Shown here: one piece after another, positions 28,731 through 36,284 of the stretch
How the letters are laid out: each line of letters begins with the position of its first letter
How positions within the stretch are numbered: the first letter of the stretch is position 1
From: Adhaeretor mobilis
GTDB lineage: Bacteria > Planctomycetota > Planctomycetia > Pirellulales > Lacipirellulaceae
DNA length: 64,000 bases
Reading direction: 5' to 3'
Assembly (NCBI RefSeq): GCF_007741515.1
Contig: NZ_CP036263.1
Coordinates: 3,583,178 to 3,647,177, forward strand
The notes under the pieces: model-generated
What the model was told of the DNA's origin: nothing
The model's input: only the letters and a program-made list of their open reading frames with translations
Databases searched by the model: none
Program-made: the position numbers and the translations under genes

Positions 28731-29384
28731 CTAATTGTTGCTGGCCAATTGTGCTAACGATTCGCGAACCAAAGCGGCTTGGCGATCAGCGGAGATATTC
28801 TCGCCGATCACCTTTCCTGCCATTTGAATCGCCAAGTTCGCGCTATGCTCAGCCAGGTTCTTCATCGCTTGGTCCGCAGCAAGCTCAATCTCGCGAATGC
28901 CACGCTGCTGCTCTTGTTCAGCGGCAGTGCGTGCTTCTGCAACGATTTGCTCTTTCGTTGCTTCCGCATCTCGACGCGCCTCTTCCAACATGGCACGCAC
29001 TTCGTCAGCCGTACTGGCGAGCCTCGCTTCGTGCTCGGCAAGCAAACGCTTTGCTTCCTCGTGCTTGCCCTCTGCCGCAGCAATTTGGCCTTCGATGTGC
29101 TTCTCTCGTTCAACGAGAGCAGAACTAATCTTGGGCCAAGCAGCTTTGGCGAGAATGGCCAGCAAAAGCCAAAACACGACGAACGTGTAGACGGCCAGTT
29201 GCGTGCTCCACTCGGCGGGGCTTTCCAGCCCTGCGTTTGCGTTCATGTGACCTGGATCATCGGAAGCATGGCCACCGTGACCAGCGCCACCCGCATCCTC
29301 AGCTACGGCAGTAGTGGCGAGCACAGCTACCGTCAGCAGGAAGGCAAACACACGGCGCAGGCTGTGCGATACAAAGTTACTCAT
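28731..29384 (-). CDS. atpF: ATP synthase b subunit with signal peptide and His-rich N-terminus
   Basis: 217 residues from the ATG at 29382-29384, preceded by GAGGA at proper spacing; a TTG four codons upstream is not needed. Unlike E. coli b (156 residues), it starts with a signal-peptide-like segment (residues 1-28) and a Gly/His/Asp-rich segment (GGAGHGGHASDDPGHM, residues 32-47), then the membrane helix (about 62-79) and the long charged peripheral-stalk helix. If the signal peptide is cleaved, the His-rich part would face the periplasm. Confidence 0.93.
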   Translation of the reverse strand: MSNFVSHSLRRVFAFLLTVAVLATTAVAEDAGGAGHGGHASDDPGHMNANAGLESPAEWSTQLAVYTFVVFWLLLAILAKAAWPKISSALVEREKHIEGQIAAAEGKHEEAKRLLAEHEARLASTADEVRAMLEEARRDAEATKEQIVAEARTAAEQEQQRGIREIELAADQAMKNLAEHSANLAIQMAGKVIGENISADRQAALVRESLAQLASNN

Positions 29385-29456
29385 CGTAATCCTCAAGAAA
29401 CAACCAGAGCCAAACCAGTCCAGGTCTTCACGCGGCGATCTCAGTGGAACCGAGAC

Positions 29457-29762
29457 TTAGCTAGCCCAGGGATTCTGTTGCGAACAGATGAACAATGCGT
29501 AGAAGGTGAAACCTTCGATCAGGGCTGCCGCAATAATCATGGCAGTCTGAATGCTACCAGCAACTTCAGGCTGGCGAGCCATGCTCTCTAGAGCGGAGCC
29601 AGCCAACTTGCCGATGCCCATGGCAGCACCAAGTGTTACTAACCCAGCGCCAATCGCACCTGAGAAGCTAATCAAAGAATCACCTTCAGCCGCGGCGGCG
29701 GGCGAAGCCAATACCACTAGCGCAACCAAACTCAACGCAATAGTTTTCGTTACCTTAATCAC
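29457..29762 (-). CDS. atpE: ATP synthase c subunit
   Basis: 101 residues, the rotor ring protein. An N-terminal signal-like extension (MIKVTKTIALSLVALVVLASPAAAA) precedes the two-helix hairpin. The loop is ESMARQPE and the ion-carrying Glu lies in AAALIEGFTFYAL. The position of Gln32 in sodium-type rings (Ilyobacter) is Ile here and the Glu-Ser-Thr triplet is Glu-Gly-Phe, so the ring should carry protons. It lies between atpB and atpF. Confidence 0.93.
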   Translation of the reverse strand: MIKVTKTIALSLVALVVLASPAAAAEGDSLISFSGAIGAGLVTLGAAMGIGKLAGSALESMARQPEVAGSIQTAMIIAAALIEGFTFYALFICSQQNPWAS

Positions 29763-29818
29763 GAAACCAACTCCTTATAGACTTTAACTTCCCCCGCTTG
29801 TCGCCAAAGCTGAACACC

Positions 29819-31120
29819 TTAATGGTGATGCACAGCAGAGCCAATAAACAGGGCGGACAAAAATGTAAAAACGTAGGCCTGCAAAAAGGCTACGAACAAT
29901 TCGAGCACACTAAACAAGGCTGATCCGATAATTGCTATCGGAGCGGCGGTAAACCATGTTGAGGTTCCTGCAGCTGCAACTGCCAATCCCATAATCGCAA
30001 GCAGCACCAAGTGACCAGCAACCATGTTGGCTACCAGTCGAACTCCAAGCACTGCATGTTTGATGAATAGTCCCAACACTTCAATCAGGAACAACATGGG
30101 TACGATGGGAATCGCCAAAGGGAGCGGCAGGCCCATCGAAGGAACTTGATTCTTCCAGAAGCCGACAATCCCAAAGCGGATGGAACCGGCTACGATCACC
30201 GTAGCAAACGTAACCAGAGCCAAGCCCATCGTTACACTGAAGCTACCGGTCGGAGCACCCAGCCACGGGAGCATGCCTAGCAAATTACAGCCCAGCACGA
30301 ACAAGAAGATCGTCCAAAGGAGCGGCACAAAGCGGTCTGCATCGTGCTTGCCAATGGCGGGGCGGGCGATTTCATCGCGGATGAAAAGCAGGAACGTCTC
30401 AAACATGTTCCAGAGCTTGCCCTTCGCGGGTCGCCCGTTCTCAACCTTCTTGGAGAGGCGGCTGAACGCCCAGACAATCGCTCCGGCAATGAGGAGCATC
30501 AGAATCATGAACTTCGAGATACCAAAGCCCGACTCGACTTGATAGTTGTTTTGCAACTTGCCGAACGGCTGAGGAATCAGGATCTTGCCGTCGAGGTGGT
30601 CGTTGTACTCACGAATCTTCTCGGCACCCCAAGCGGGCGTTTCGCTGTAATAGGCTTCCAGGTTCTCTGCCTGAGCCTTAGCCACACGCCAGTCTTCTTG
30701 GAGCGTTTTGCCAGAAGCCTCGCGCGAACGCCAGGCATCGCTGGTTTCGCCAACTTCCTCACCAGTCTCTTTATCAATTTCACTCTGCTGCTTGGAGAAC
30801 CTGCCTAGTGCCAACTGTTCTTGGAACCAACTCTGGCTGTCGGCTTCTTCCAGGAAGCGATCAAACGGCTTGCCATGATGAGCTTTCCCATGGCGCCAAT
30901 GTGCGTACTCTTCGGTCAGGCTTTCGAGAGTCGGAACGCCTTCCAAACCCTTCATCTCGCCGAGCGACTCGTACAACCGGAGCGCTTCCCAATCCTGATA
31001 TCCAGAATCGTTACGCACGAAGTGACTGGGAAATTCTTCTCGCTTGGACTTCTCTGAGCGCCACAACTGCTTGGGCACTTCGAAGTAGAAGGTGTCTTTG
31101 ATGTGTAGGAGATCAGACAT
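29819..31120 (-). CDS. atpB: ATP synthase a subunit with large N-terminal insertion
   Basis: 433 residues against about 250-300 usually. The canonical beginning (DLLHIKDTFYFEVP) is at residues 3-16, but the first membrane helix starts only at about residue 203. The intervening part, about 180 residues, is hydrophilic and rich in Glu, Lys, Trp and Tyr, and looks folded or helical. The essential Arg lies in GVRLVANMVAGHLVLLAIM. The proton channel helices are otherwise normal. By homology the N-terminus faces the periplasm, so the insertion would be outside the cytoplasm. Confidence 0.93.
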   Translation of the reverse strand: MSDLLHIKDTFYFEVPKQLWRSEKSKREEFPSHFVRNDSGYQDWEALRLYESLGEMKGLEGVPTLESLTEEYAHWRHGKAHHGKPFDRFLEEADSQSWFQEQLALGRFSKQQSEIDKETGEEVGETSDAWRSREASGKTLQEDWRVAKAQAENLEAYYSETPAWGAEKIREYNDHLDGKILIPQPFGKLQNNYQVESGFGISKFMILMLLIAGAIVWAFSRLSKKVENGRPAKGKLWNMFETFLLFIRDEIARPAIGKHDADRFVPLLWTIFLFVLGCNLLGMLPWLGAPTGSFSVTMGLALVTFATVIVAGSIRFGIVGFWKNQVPSMGLPLPLAIPIVPMLFLIEVLGLFIKHAVLGVRLVANMVAGHLVLLAIMGLAVAAAGTSTWFTAAPIAIIGSALFSVLELFVAFLQAYVFTFLSALFIGSAVHHH

Positions 31121-31131
31121 GTCACCGAACG

Positions 31132-31596
31132 CTAGAGAGCGGCTCCGTTGGGCGATTGTTTGCTATCCAGAAAGCGATCGCTGGAGAGCGGGTCAACGGG
31201 CGGCTTCTCGGAGGTATCCTGAGCCTTCTTAACGAGCCCCATCAGGAGGGGTGTCTCAACGACCAGGCCGACTAGATAGAACACAAGAACAAGGCCGGCA
31301 AAGCCAGCAGCAGCGAGGCGTTCTGACATTTGCGGTACTATCACCAGCGACGCCAAGGGCAAGCCTAAGCGGACGAGCATTCCCATCAACAAGGCATTCA
31401 GGCGAGAATGAGCATCTGACGCTAACGATGTCAGCACTAACCCGATAGTCCCGGCCAGCCACACTACCGCTGCCGCCAAGCCGCACGAAAGATACGCGTC
31501 GCTACCATACTTTCCAGCGGTAACCCCAGCGGCGATTGCAGCAACGACCACGAAGACGATGCCTAAGATCAGTGCTGGTTTCCAAATGCCTGTCAC
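31132..31596 (-). CDS. Membrane protein, probable ATP synthase subunit I (AtpI-like)
   Basis: 154 residues with four predicted membrane helices (about residues 5-25, 35-55, 70-88 and 95-118) and a charged C-terminal tail (KKAQDTSEKPPVDPLSSDRF). Its position 11 nt upstream of atpB and its fold match the AtpI/UncI group, which helps assemble the c ring. Sequence similarity to known AtpI is not obvious by eye, so the name rests on context. Confidence 0.7.
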   Translation of the reverse strand: MTGIWKPALILGIVFVVVAAIAAGVTAGKYGSDAYLSCGLAAAVVWLAGTIGLVLTSLASDAHSRLNALLMGMLVRLGLPLASLVIVPQMSERLAAAGFAGLVLVFYLVGLVVETPLLMGLVKKAQDTSEKPPVDPLSSDRFLDSKQSPNGAAL

Positions 31597-31677
31597 AGAA
31601 TTTTCGATTTGCCAAATGTGATTGGCTTGCGTGCTGAGCGGGTAATTATGCGGGGATCGTTAATCTTGCAATGCCGA

Positions 31678-31983
31678 CTAGGCATCGCGATGTATTTTGT
31701 TTGCTTCGGTAGCTGACCCTGGGTCTAGCTTGGTCTCTTGTTGAGCCGACTTTTTCAAACGTAGTCTTCTCAGCTCAGCTTGTTTCGTCTGTGCAATCAA
31801 GTAAGCCATCCCCGCTATGAGGCCACCAGCAAAGCCAATGAGTACCAAAAAGCTGGTACCCAATTGCCCGTCGAGCCACTCGCCAAGGAGGCCTGGCACG
31901 ACCATGAGAATGGCCGCAGCGAAGATTCGCCCAACCCACTGCATGGCGGCTGCCATGGGATGCTGAGGATCAGGCGATGCCAT
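31678..31983 (-). CDS. AtpZ/AtpI-type two-helix protein
   Basis: 101 residues from the ATG at 31981-31983. Two membrane helices: WVGRIFAAAILMVVPGLLGEWLD and a second in FLVLIGFAGGLIAGMAYLI, followed by a basic tail (KQAELRRLRLKKS). This layout and its place at the head of an atp operon match the AtpZ (F0F1 subunit) family, which associates with AtpI and has been linked to Mg/Ca transport. The frame extends to 32040 but that part is unlike the family. Confidence 0.75.
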   Translation of the reverse strand: MASPDPQHPMAAAMQWVGRIFAAAILMVVPGLLGEWLDGQLGTSFLVLIGFAGGLIAGMAYLIAQTKQAELRRLRLKKSAQQETKLDPGSATEANKIHRDA

Positions 31984-32147
31984 TTTGCGTTGCCATCCTC
32001 TCTCGCAGGGCCAATCAGTGGCTCGGGAAGTAACTCTCAACTGCTTACTTCATAAAGACTTACGAAAACCGCACTTACTGCACGAAGCTCTATTTTGCCG
32101 CCCGCAGTGACGTCTAATATTTACGTAAATCTCTATGCCAGAACAAT
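31984..32147. promoter_or_regulatory. Probable atp operon upstream region with a palindrome
   Basis: The gap between atpZ and the next minus-strand gene should hold the promoter of the ATP synthase operon. A 12-bp perfect palindrome, atttacgtaaat, lies at 32119-32130, about 135 nt upstream of the first ATG. No clear -35/-10 pair was found. Confidence 0.35.
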
Positions 32148-32408
32148 TTATTTCGATCCTAGAGGAGTGTCAACGGCCCGCGGAATGAATTCGTGCATTT
32201 TTTCACAAAGTCTTGGATAGCGACGTAAATCATTGGATGGCAATGACTTAGAAAGAGTTTCTCGCGAGAGCATCGGGCCACCGACAGAGTTCATTGGCTC
32301 ACTTCCACGAGGCGGTTGCCCCACTGCGGCATTCACCATCCCGTAAGTCAATTGTGCCAAAGCACTTACAGCAATCCAAGTGGCTAAAACGATTGCATTT
32401 TTGAGCAT
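32148..32408 (-). CDS. Small secreted protein, hypothetical
   Basis: 86 residues from the ATG at 32406-32408. Residues 4-23 (NAIVLATWIAVSALAQLTYG) resemble a signal peptide; the remainder is polar with VGGPMLSRETLSKSL and KMHEFIPRAV. The ribosome site is weak. The family is unrecognised. It lies upstream of the atp operon on the same strand and divergently from the DUF4912 gene. Confidence 0.45.
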   Translation of the reverse strand: MLKNAIVLATWIAVSALAQLTYGMVNAAVGQPPRGSEPMNSVGGPMLSRETLSKSLPSNDLRRYPRLCEKMHEFIPRAVDTPLGSK

Positions 32409-32689
32409 TTTCGTTAGGATAGGTAATTGTAGCCGGGGCAGCTTCTGACTGACCGTCTGTAGAGGTGGTCTGCGCGGGTAGTGCCAATGTCTTAATTGCA
32501 TCTACCATCAGACGTTACTTCCCTCCTGAGTTACCACACAGCGGACGTTGGGTTGATGTAGTGCCTAGTGCATTATTTCTAGCCAATCAAAACACCCGCT
32601 CTCTGGCCAAGGCTGGCCTCACACCACAAGCTCAGCAATCTTGTCGTGCTACTGCAATCGCCAAGCCAACACCTAACAGCCAGACAACT

Positions 32690-33748
32690 ATGACTGCTTC
32701 ATCACTCCGCTCTTACACTGCCAAAGATCTCGCCCAAATGGCCCGAGAGAAAGGCGTCTCTGGATGGCATTCCATGCGTAAGGAGCAACTCGTGAAGGCC
32801 CTTATTCAGCAGGGCGGCAGTCGCTCTCGCAATGGCAGTCCTAAACAGGTTCGGACCAACGGCAAGACGAGTCAAACCAGTGCCAAGGCACTCTTCAAGA
32901 TCAACCAACTGCAGCAGAAACTGGCAACTATCAAGAATCTCGGCTGTGAGAACGGCCTGAAGTCGGTCGAAAAAGATCGACTGGTCGTTATGGTGCGAGA
33001 CCCGTACTGGCTGCATGCCTACTGGGAATTGGAGCAACGTAGCGTCGATCGTGCCCAGGCGGCCATGGGACAACGCTGGCACAGTGCCCAGCCTGTGCTG
33101 CGACTCATCAAGGTAGAGGCTGACGGCAGTGCTCATCTAGAGCGCGATATAGCCATCCATGGTGGCGTGCAAAACTGGTACCTCGACGTCCAGGACCCTC
33201 CCAGTACGTACCGACTCGAAATCGGCTATCTCTCTGCGGACGAAGGCTTTCACTGCCTAGCTCGCAGTAACGAAGTCTCTACCCCTCCCGCGGGGACGAG
33301 CGACGCGGTCGATAACAACTGGGCTGATGTGGCCCAGCAGGCTGATCGCATCTACGCGATGAGTGGTGGCTATTCGCCAGCCGGTGTAAGCCGCGAACTT
33401 AAGGACCTGCTCGAAGAGCGCCTTCAGCGTCCTTTAGGTACGCCCATGAAGACCAAGTTCGGCAGCGGCGCTGCTGGGCGAGAGCAGGGCAATCTACAAT
33501 TTGCCGTGGATGCGGAAGTCATCGTGTACGGGGCTGCCGATCGCGATTCGCACGTGACCCTCAAAGGAGAGCCTGTGCAGCTACGGGACGACGGCACATT
33601 CACAGTCCGCGTATCGTTGCCCGAACGCCGCCAGGTGATCCCCGTAGTGGCCAGTTCCGCCGACGGGGCCGAGCAGCAGACGATCATTCTGGCCATCGAG
33701 CGAAATACCAAGGTCATGGAAAAAGTTGAACGCGATGTCACCGGCTAG
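32690..33748 (+). CDS. DUF4912 protein with N-terminal Rho_N-like domain
   Basis: 352 residues from the ATG at 32690 (MTASSLRSYTAKDL). Residues 8-45 (YTAKDLAQMAREKGVSGWHSM then RKEQLVKALI) match the Rho_N/SAP-like helical domain also seen in Rho. The DUF4912 domain follows (DRLVVMVRDPYWLHAYWEL, about residues 100-210), and the C-terminal third (EVIVYGAADRDSHVTLKGEPV) looks like a beta sandwich. The function of DUF4912 is unknown; it often occurs near glycan or glucan enzymes. The frame is open 75 codons further upstream without family signal. Confidence 0.8.
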   Translation: MTASSLRSYTAKDLAQMAREKGVSGWHSMRKEQLVKALIQQGGSRSRNGSPKQVRTNGKTSQTSAKALFKINQLQQKLATIKNLGCENGLKSVEKDRLVVMVRDPYWLHAYWELEQRSVDRAQAAMGQRWHSAQPVLRLIKVEADGSAHLERDIAIHGGVQNWYLDVQDPPSTYRLEIGYLSADEGFHCLARSNEVSTPPAGTSDAVDNNWADVAQQADRIYAMSGGYSPAGVSRELKDLLEERLQRPLGTPMKTKFGSGAAGREQGNLQFAVDAEVIVYGAADRDSHVTLKGEPVQLRDDGTFTVRVSLPERRQVIPVVASSADGAEQQTIILAIERNTKVMEKVERDVTG

Positions 33749-33838
33749 AGCAGTTGCATCTCTTTGAGGGATTTCCGTGCGACGCATAGCTAATTAACCT
33801 CAATAGACCTCGCTAGCTCTTTGCATTCCAATGAACGC

Positions 33839-34699
33839 ATGAGTGAAACAACTACGAAGGCGTTCGAGCTAGCGGCCGCGCAAGACCAGCTCGTGAACCA
33901 ATTGCGAAAATTCGAGAGTTGCGTCGTGGCGTTCTCTGGCGGCGTTGATAGCGCCGTGGTCGCCAAAGCCGCTCAGCTAGCCCTGGGCGAGCATGCCCTT
34001 GCGGTGACCGGCACGAGTGCCAGCCTAGCCGAGGGAGAACTCACCACGGCTCGCCAAGTTGCCGAGTCGATTGGCATTCGCCACGAAGTTGTTGCCACCG
34101 ACGAACTGGCCGACGATGCGTACCTCGCCAACGCGCCTGATCGTTGCTTCCATTGCAAGACCGAGCTCTACGGATTGCTCAGTAGCTACGCTACCAAGCA
34201 CGGCTTTGCCTGTGTGGTCGCCGGGGCGAATCTCGACGACCTGGGGGACTTTCGCCCAGGGTTGCAAGCTGCCTCGAACCACGAGGTCGTAAACCCGCTA
34301 GCCGATTGCGGGCTCGCCAAAGACCACGTTCGCCAATTGGCCAAAGCGTGGGATCTCAAGGTGTGGGACAAGCCGGCAACGCCCTGCCTTTCGAGCCGCG
34401 TAGTTTACGGCCTGGAGATTACCCCAGAGAGGCTCGCACGCATCGATGCGGCTGAGCAACTCCTTCGACGGTTAGGTCTCGCCACCGTGCGGGTGCGCTG
34501 CCACCAGGACGAGCTAGCTCGCCTGGAAGTGCCAGTGGACGAGTTGCCCAGGCTCTGCGAGCCCCAGGTACGCGAACAACTTGTCACTGAGCTTCGCCAG
34601 CTGGGTTTTGGCTACGTGACGCTCGATCTGGAAGGCTTCCGTTCAGGCAGCTTCCAACAGCTGGTGCCGGTGGAGCAGTTGCTGGCTGCCAAGGGATAG
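33839..34699 (+). CDS. larE: ATP-dependent sacrificial sulfur transferase LarE
   Basis: 286 residues from the ATG at 33839. LarE donates sulfur to the nickel-pincer cofactor precursor of LarA. The PP-loop is SGGVDS (33-38), RCFHCKTELY is a typical segment, and the sacrificial Cys is Cys183 in ATPCLSSR. A LarA-family gene lies 7.6 kb downstream on the same strand. LarB and LarC, which start and finish the cofactor, are not in the window. The gene converges with the next minus-strand gene with only 8 nt between stops. Confidence 0.9.
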   Translation: MSETTTKAFELAAAQDQLVNQLRKFESCVVAFSGGVDSAVVAKAAQLALGEHALAVTGTSASLAEGELTTARQVAESIGIRHEVVATDELADDAYLANAPDRCFHCKTELYGLLSSYATKHGFACVVAGANLDDLGDFRPGLQAASNHEVVNPLADCGLAKDHVRQLAKAWDLKVWDKPATPCLSSRVVYGLEITPERLARIDAAEQLLRRLGLATVRVRCHQDELARLEVPVDELPRLCEPQVREQLVTELRQLGFGYVTLDLEGFRSGSFQQLVPVEQLLAAKG

Positions 34700-34707
34700 C
34701 CCATAGT

Positions 34708-35283
34708 CTAGCGACCGCCTCCCCCCCCGAACATGCCGCGTGGGCCTTTCACGGGATCCAATCCGCGCTCCTCACGCCGCTGGTTCATGATGTCCTTCAG
34801 TGCATCCATTTTGGCCCGCATCTCGGGCGTACTTCGGTCCAGTCGCTGCTTACTCCGTTGAGCGCGTTCGGCAGGAGTCGCATCGGCACCGCGATCGCCG
34901 CGCGGTCCCTGGTCGCCATTGGCTGCCCATTCTTTGCGTCGCTGCTCTGAGCGTTCGATCCACTCATCGAGTTCCTTGTCACGCTCTGCCTTGGGCATAG
35001 AGAGCAGTTGATCGACTCGCTGAATCATATCTTGACGGCCACCCTCCCACACAGCGCGACGTTGCTCGTCCGTTAAATCCCTAGTCTTCTCTCTTAGATT
35101 TTCGTAGCTAGCACGACGCTCACTTTCGGTCATTTTATCTCGGTCTTGAGAGAGTTGCTCGCGGAGATGCTTCGCCTCGGCCACTTTTGGGTCTTCACCC
35201 CCAAGTAACCCCATTGCCCATCCAACGCCTGCGAGCAACATCAAAGCTGCTAGTGACAGGATCACGTTCTTTTTGTTCATCAT
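34708..35283 (-). CDS. Secreted or anchored charged protein with Gly-rich tail
   Basis: 191 residues; a strong CAGGAGAAA ribosome site precedes the ATG. An N-terminal hydrophobic segment (VILSLAALMLLAGVGWAMGLL) is followed by a highly charged helical body rich in Glu, Arg, Asp and Gln (QRRAVWEGGRQDMIQRVDQLL) and a Gly-rich C-terminus (GMFGGGGGR). Planctomycetes encode many such proteins of unknown function. It may be periplasmic and form a helical bundle. Confidence 0.75.
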   Translation of the reverse strand: MMNKKNVILSLAALMLLAGVGWAMGLLGGEDPKVAEAKHLREQLSQDRDKMTESERRASYENLREKTRDLTDEQRRAVWEGGRQDMIQRVDQLLSMPKAERDKELDEWIERSEQRRKEWAANGDQGPRGDRGADATPAERAQRSKQRLDRSTPEMRAKMDALKDIMNQRREERGLDPVKGPRGMFGGGGGR

Positions 35284-35368
35284 TTTCTCCTGTTCGGCTG
35301 TTGAGCCGCCGCTAAAGAATCACGTTGAATTGGAAAATACCTAACCAAACTTAGCATCGCAGCAGAGC

Positions 35369-36031
35369 CTATTCCGCTACTACCAACGCATCAACATGGC
35401 CGTCGAGGTAAAGGAAGTTTCTGCCACCATCCTGGCCCGGCGAGCCATGAAAGGACTCGAAATCGTAGACTACCCATACCTCGCCCGAACCGCGAACCTC
35501 GCCTCGACGAGTTTCTAGCACATCCTGTCGGGTGCGTCCTTCTAACCTGTAGGAGGGGTACTCATAGCTGGTTCCCTCGTTTTCAAAGTAAGAGTCGCCT
35601 CTTACGAACGGCCCACCATCAGGCCGTAGGTAGTCGTTCACGCCTGTATTGTCGTAGGTGTAGTTCGCAACGTCATCCTCGTTGGTGGGACCAAAGTCGC
35701 CCGCACAGCGCCAGAGTTCCTGATTGTTCTCCGTATACCCGGCCAGCACCTTGTAGATAGGCCAAGTCGTCTTGTCCTTCTCATCGAAAGGCTTAACCGC
35801 AGCAACGGCCGAGGGCATCATCACAGCCTCGGGAAACTTACCCCGTTCACCGCGACTATCCAAATACTGAGTCAGCGCGAGCCCGATTTGATGCAAGTTG
35901 GAATTGCACTGCGTCCGCCGGGCGGCCCCGCGGGCGGCTTGAACGGCTGGCAGCAGCAGCCCGATGAGGGCACCGATGATAGAGATGACCACCAGAAGCT
36001 CGACGAGGGTAAAGGCTTTGTTTCGGTTCAT
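35369..36031 (-). CDS. DUF1559-type prepilin-like protein
   Basis: 220 residues. The N-terminus ([20 protein letters not shown]) is a type IV pilin/pseudopilin signal with the usual Phe after the cleavage site and Glu5. The rest is shorter than most DUF1559 proteins (about 300), and ends with the family's [11 protein letters not shown]. Planctomycetes carry many of these; they are thought to be pseudopilins or surface proteins. No pilus assembly genes are nearby. No clear ribosome site. Confidence 0.85.
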   Translation of the reverse strand: MNRNKAFTLVELLVVISIIGALIGLLLPAVQAARGAARRTQCNSNLHQIGLALTQYLDSRGERGKFPEAVMMPSAVAAVKPFDEKDKTTWPIYKVLAGYTENNQELWRCAGDFGPTNEDDVANYTYDNTGVNDYLRPDGGPFVRGDSYFENEGTSYEYPSYRLEGRTRQDVLETRRGEVRGSGEVWVVYDFESFHGSPGQDGGRNFLYLDGHVDALVVAE

Positions 36032-36284
36032 AGCGGTGCAACTAGGGAGGGTCGTTTGGGAGGGCTTGGTGCGGGAGGCTTACTCAAAATTCTGCCGATC
36101 TGGTTCCAACCCCGGAGCGTGGGACGGGTTCCGCAGAAATCATGGCAAACTTGGGTCGAAATCTGTGCGAGGCGTAGCTCACTGGCTACAGCTGCAAGGT
36201 CCGCAGTCATCCTAGGCGCAACAATCCCTTGAGAAGCCAAAAAACGCCACGATTCCCCGCAAAAGCTGGTGCAACAACTGCCAG

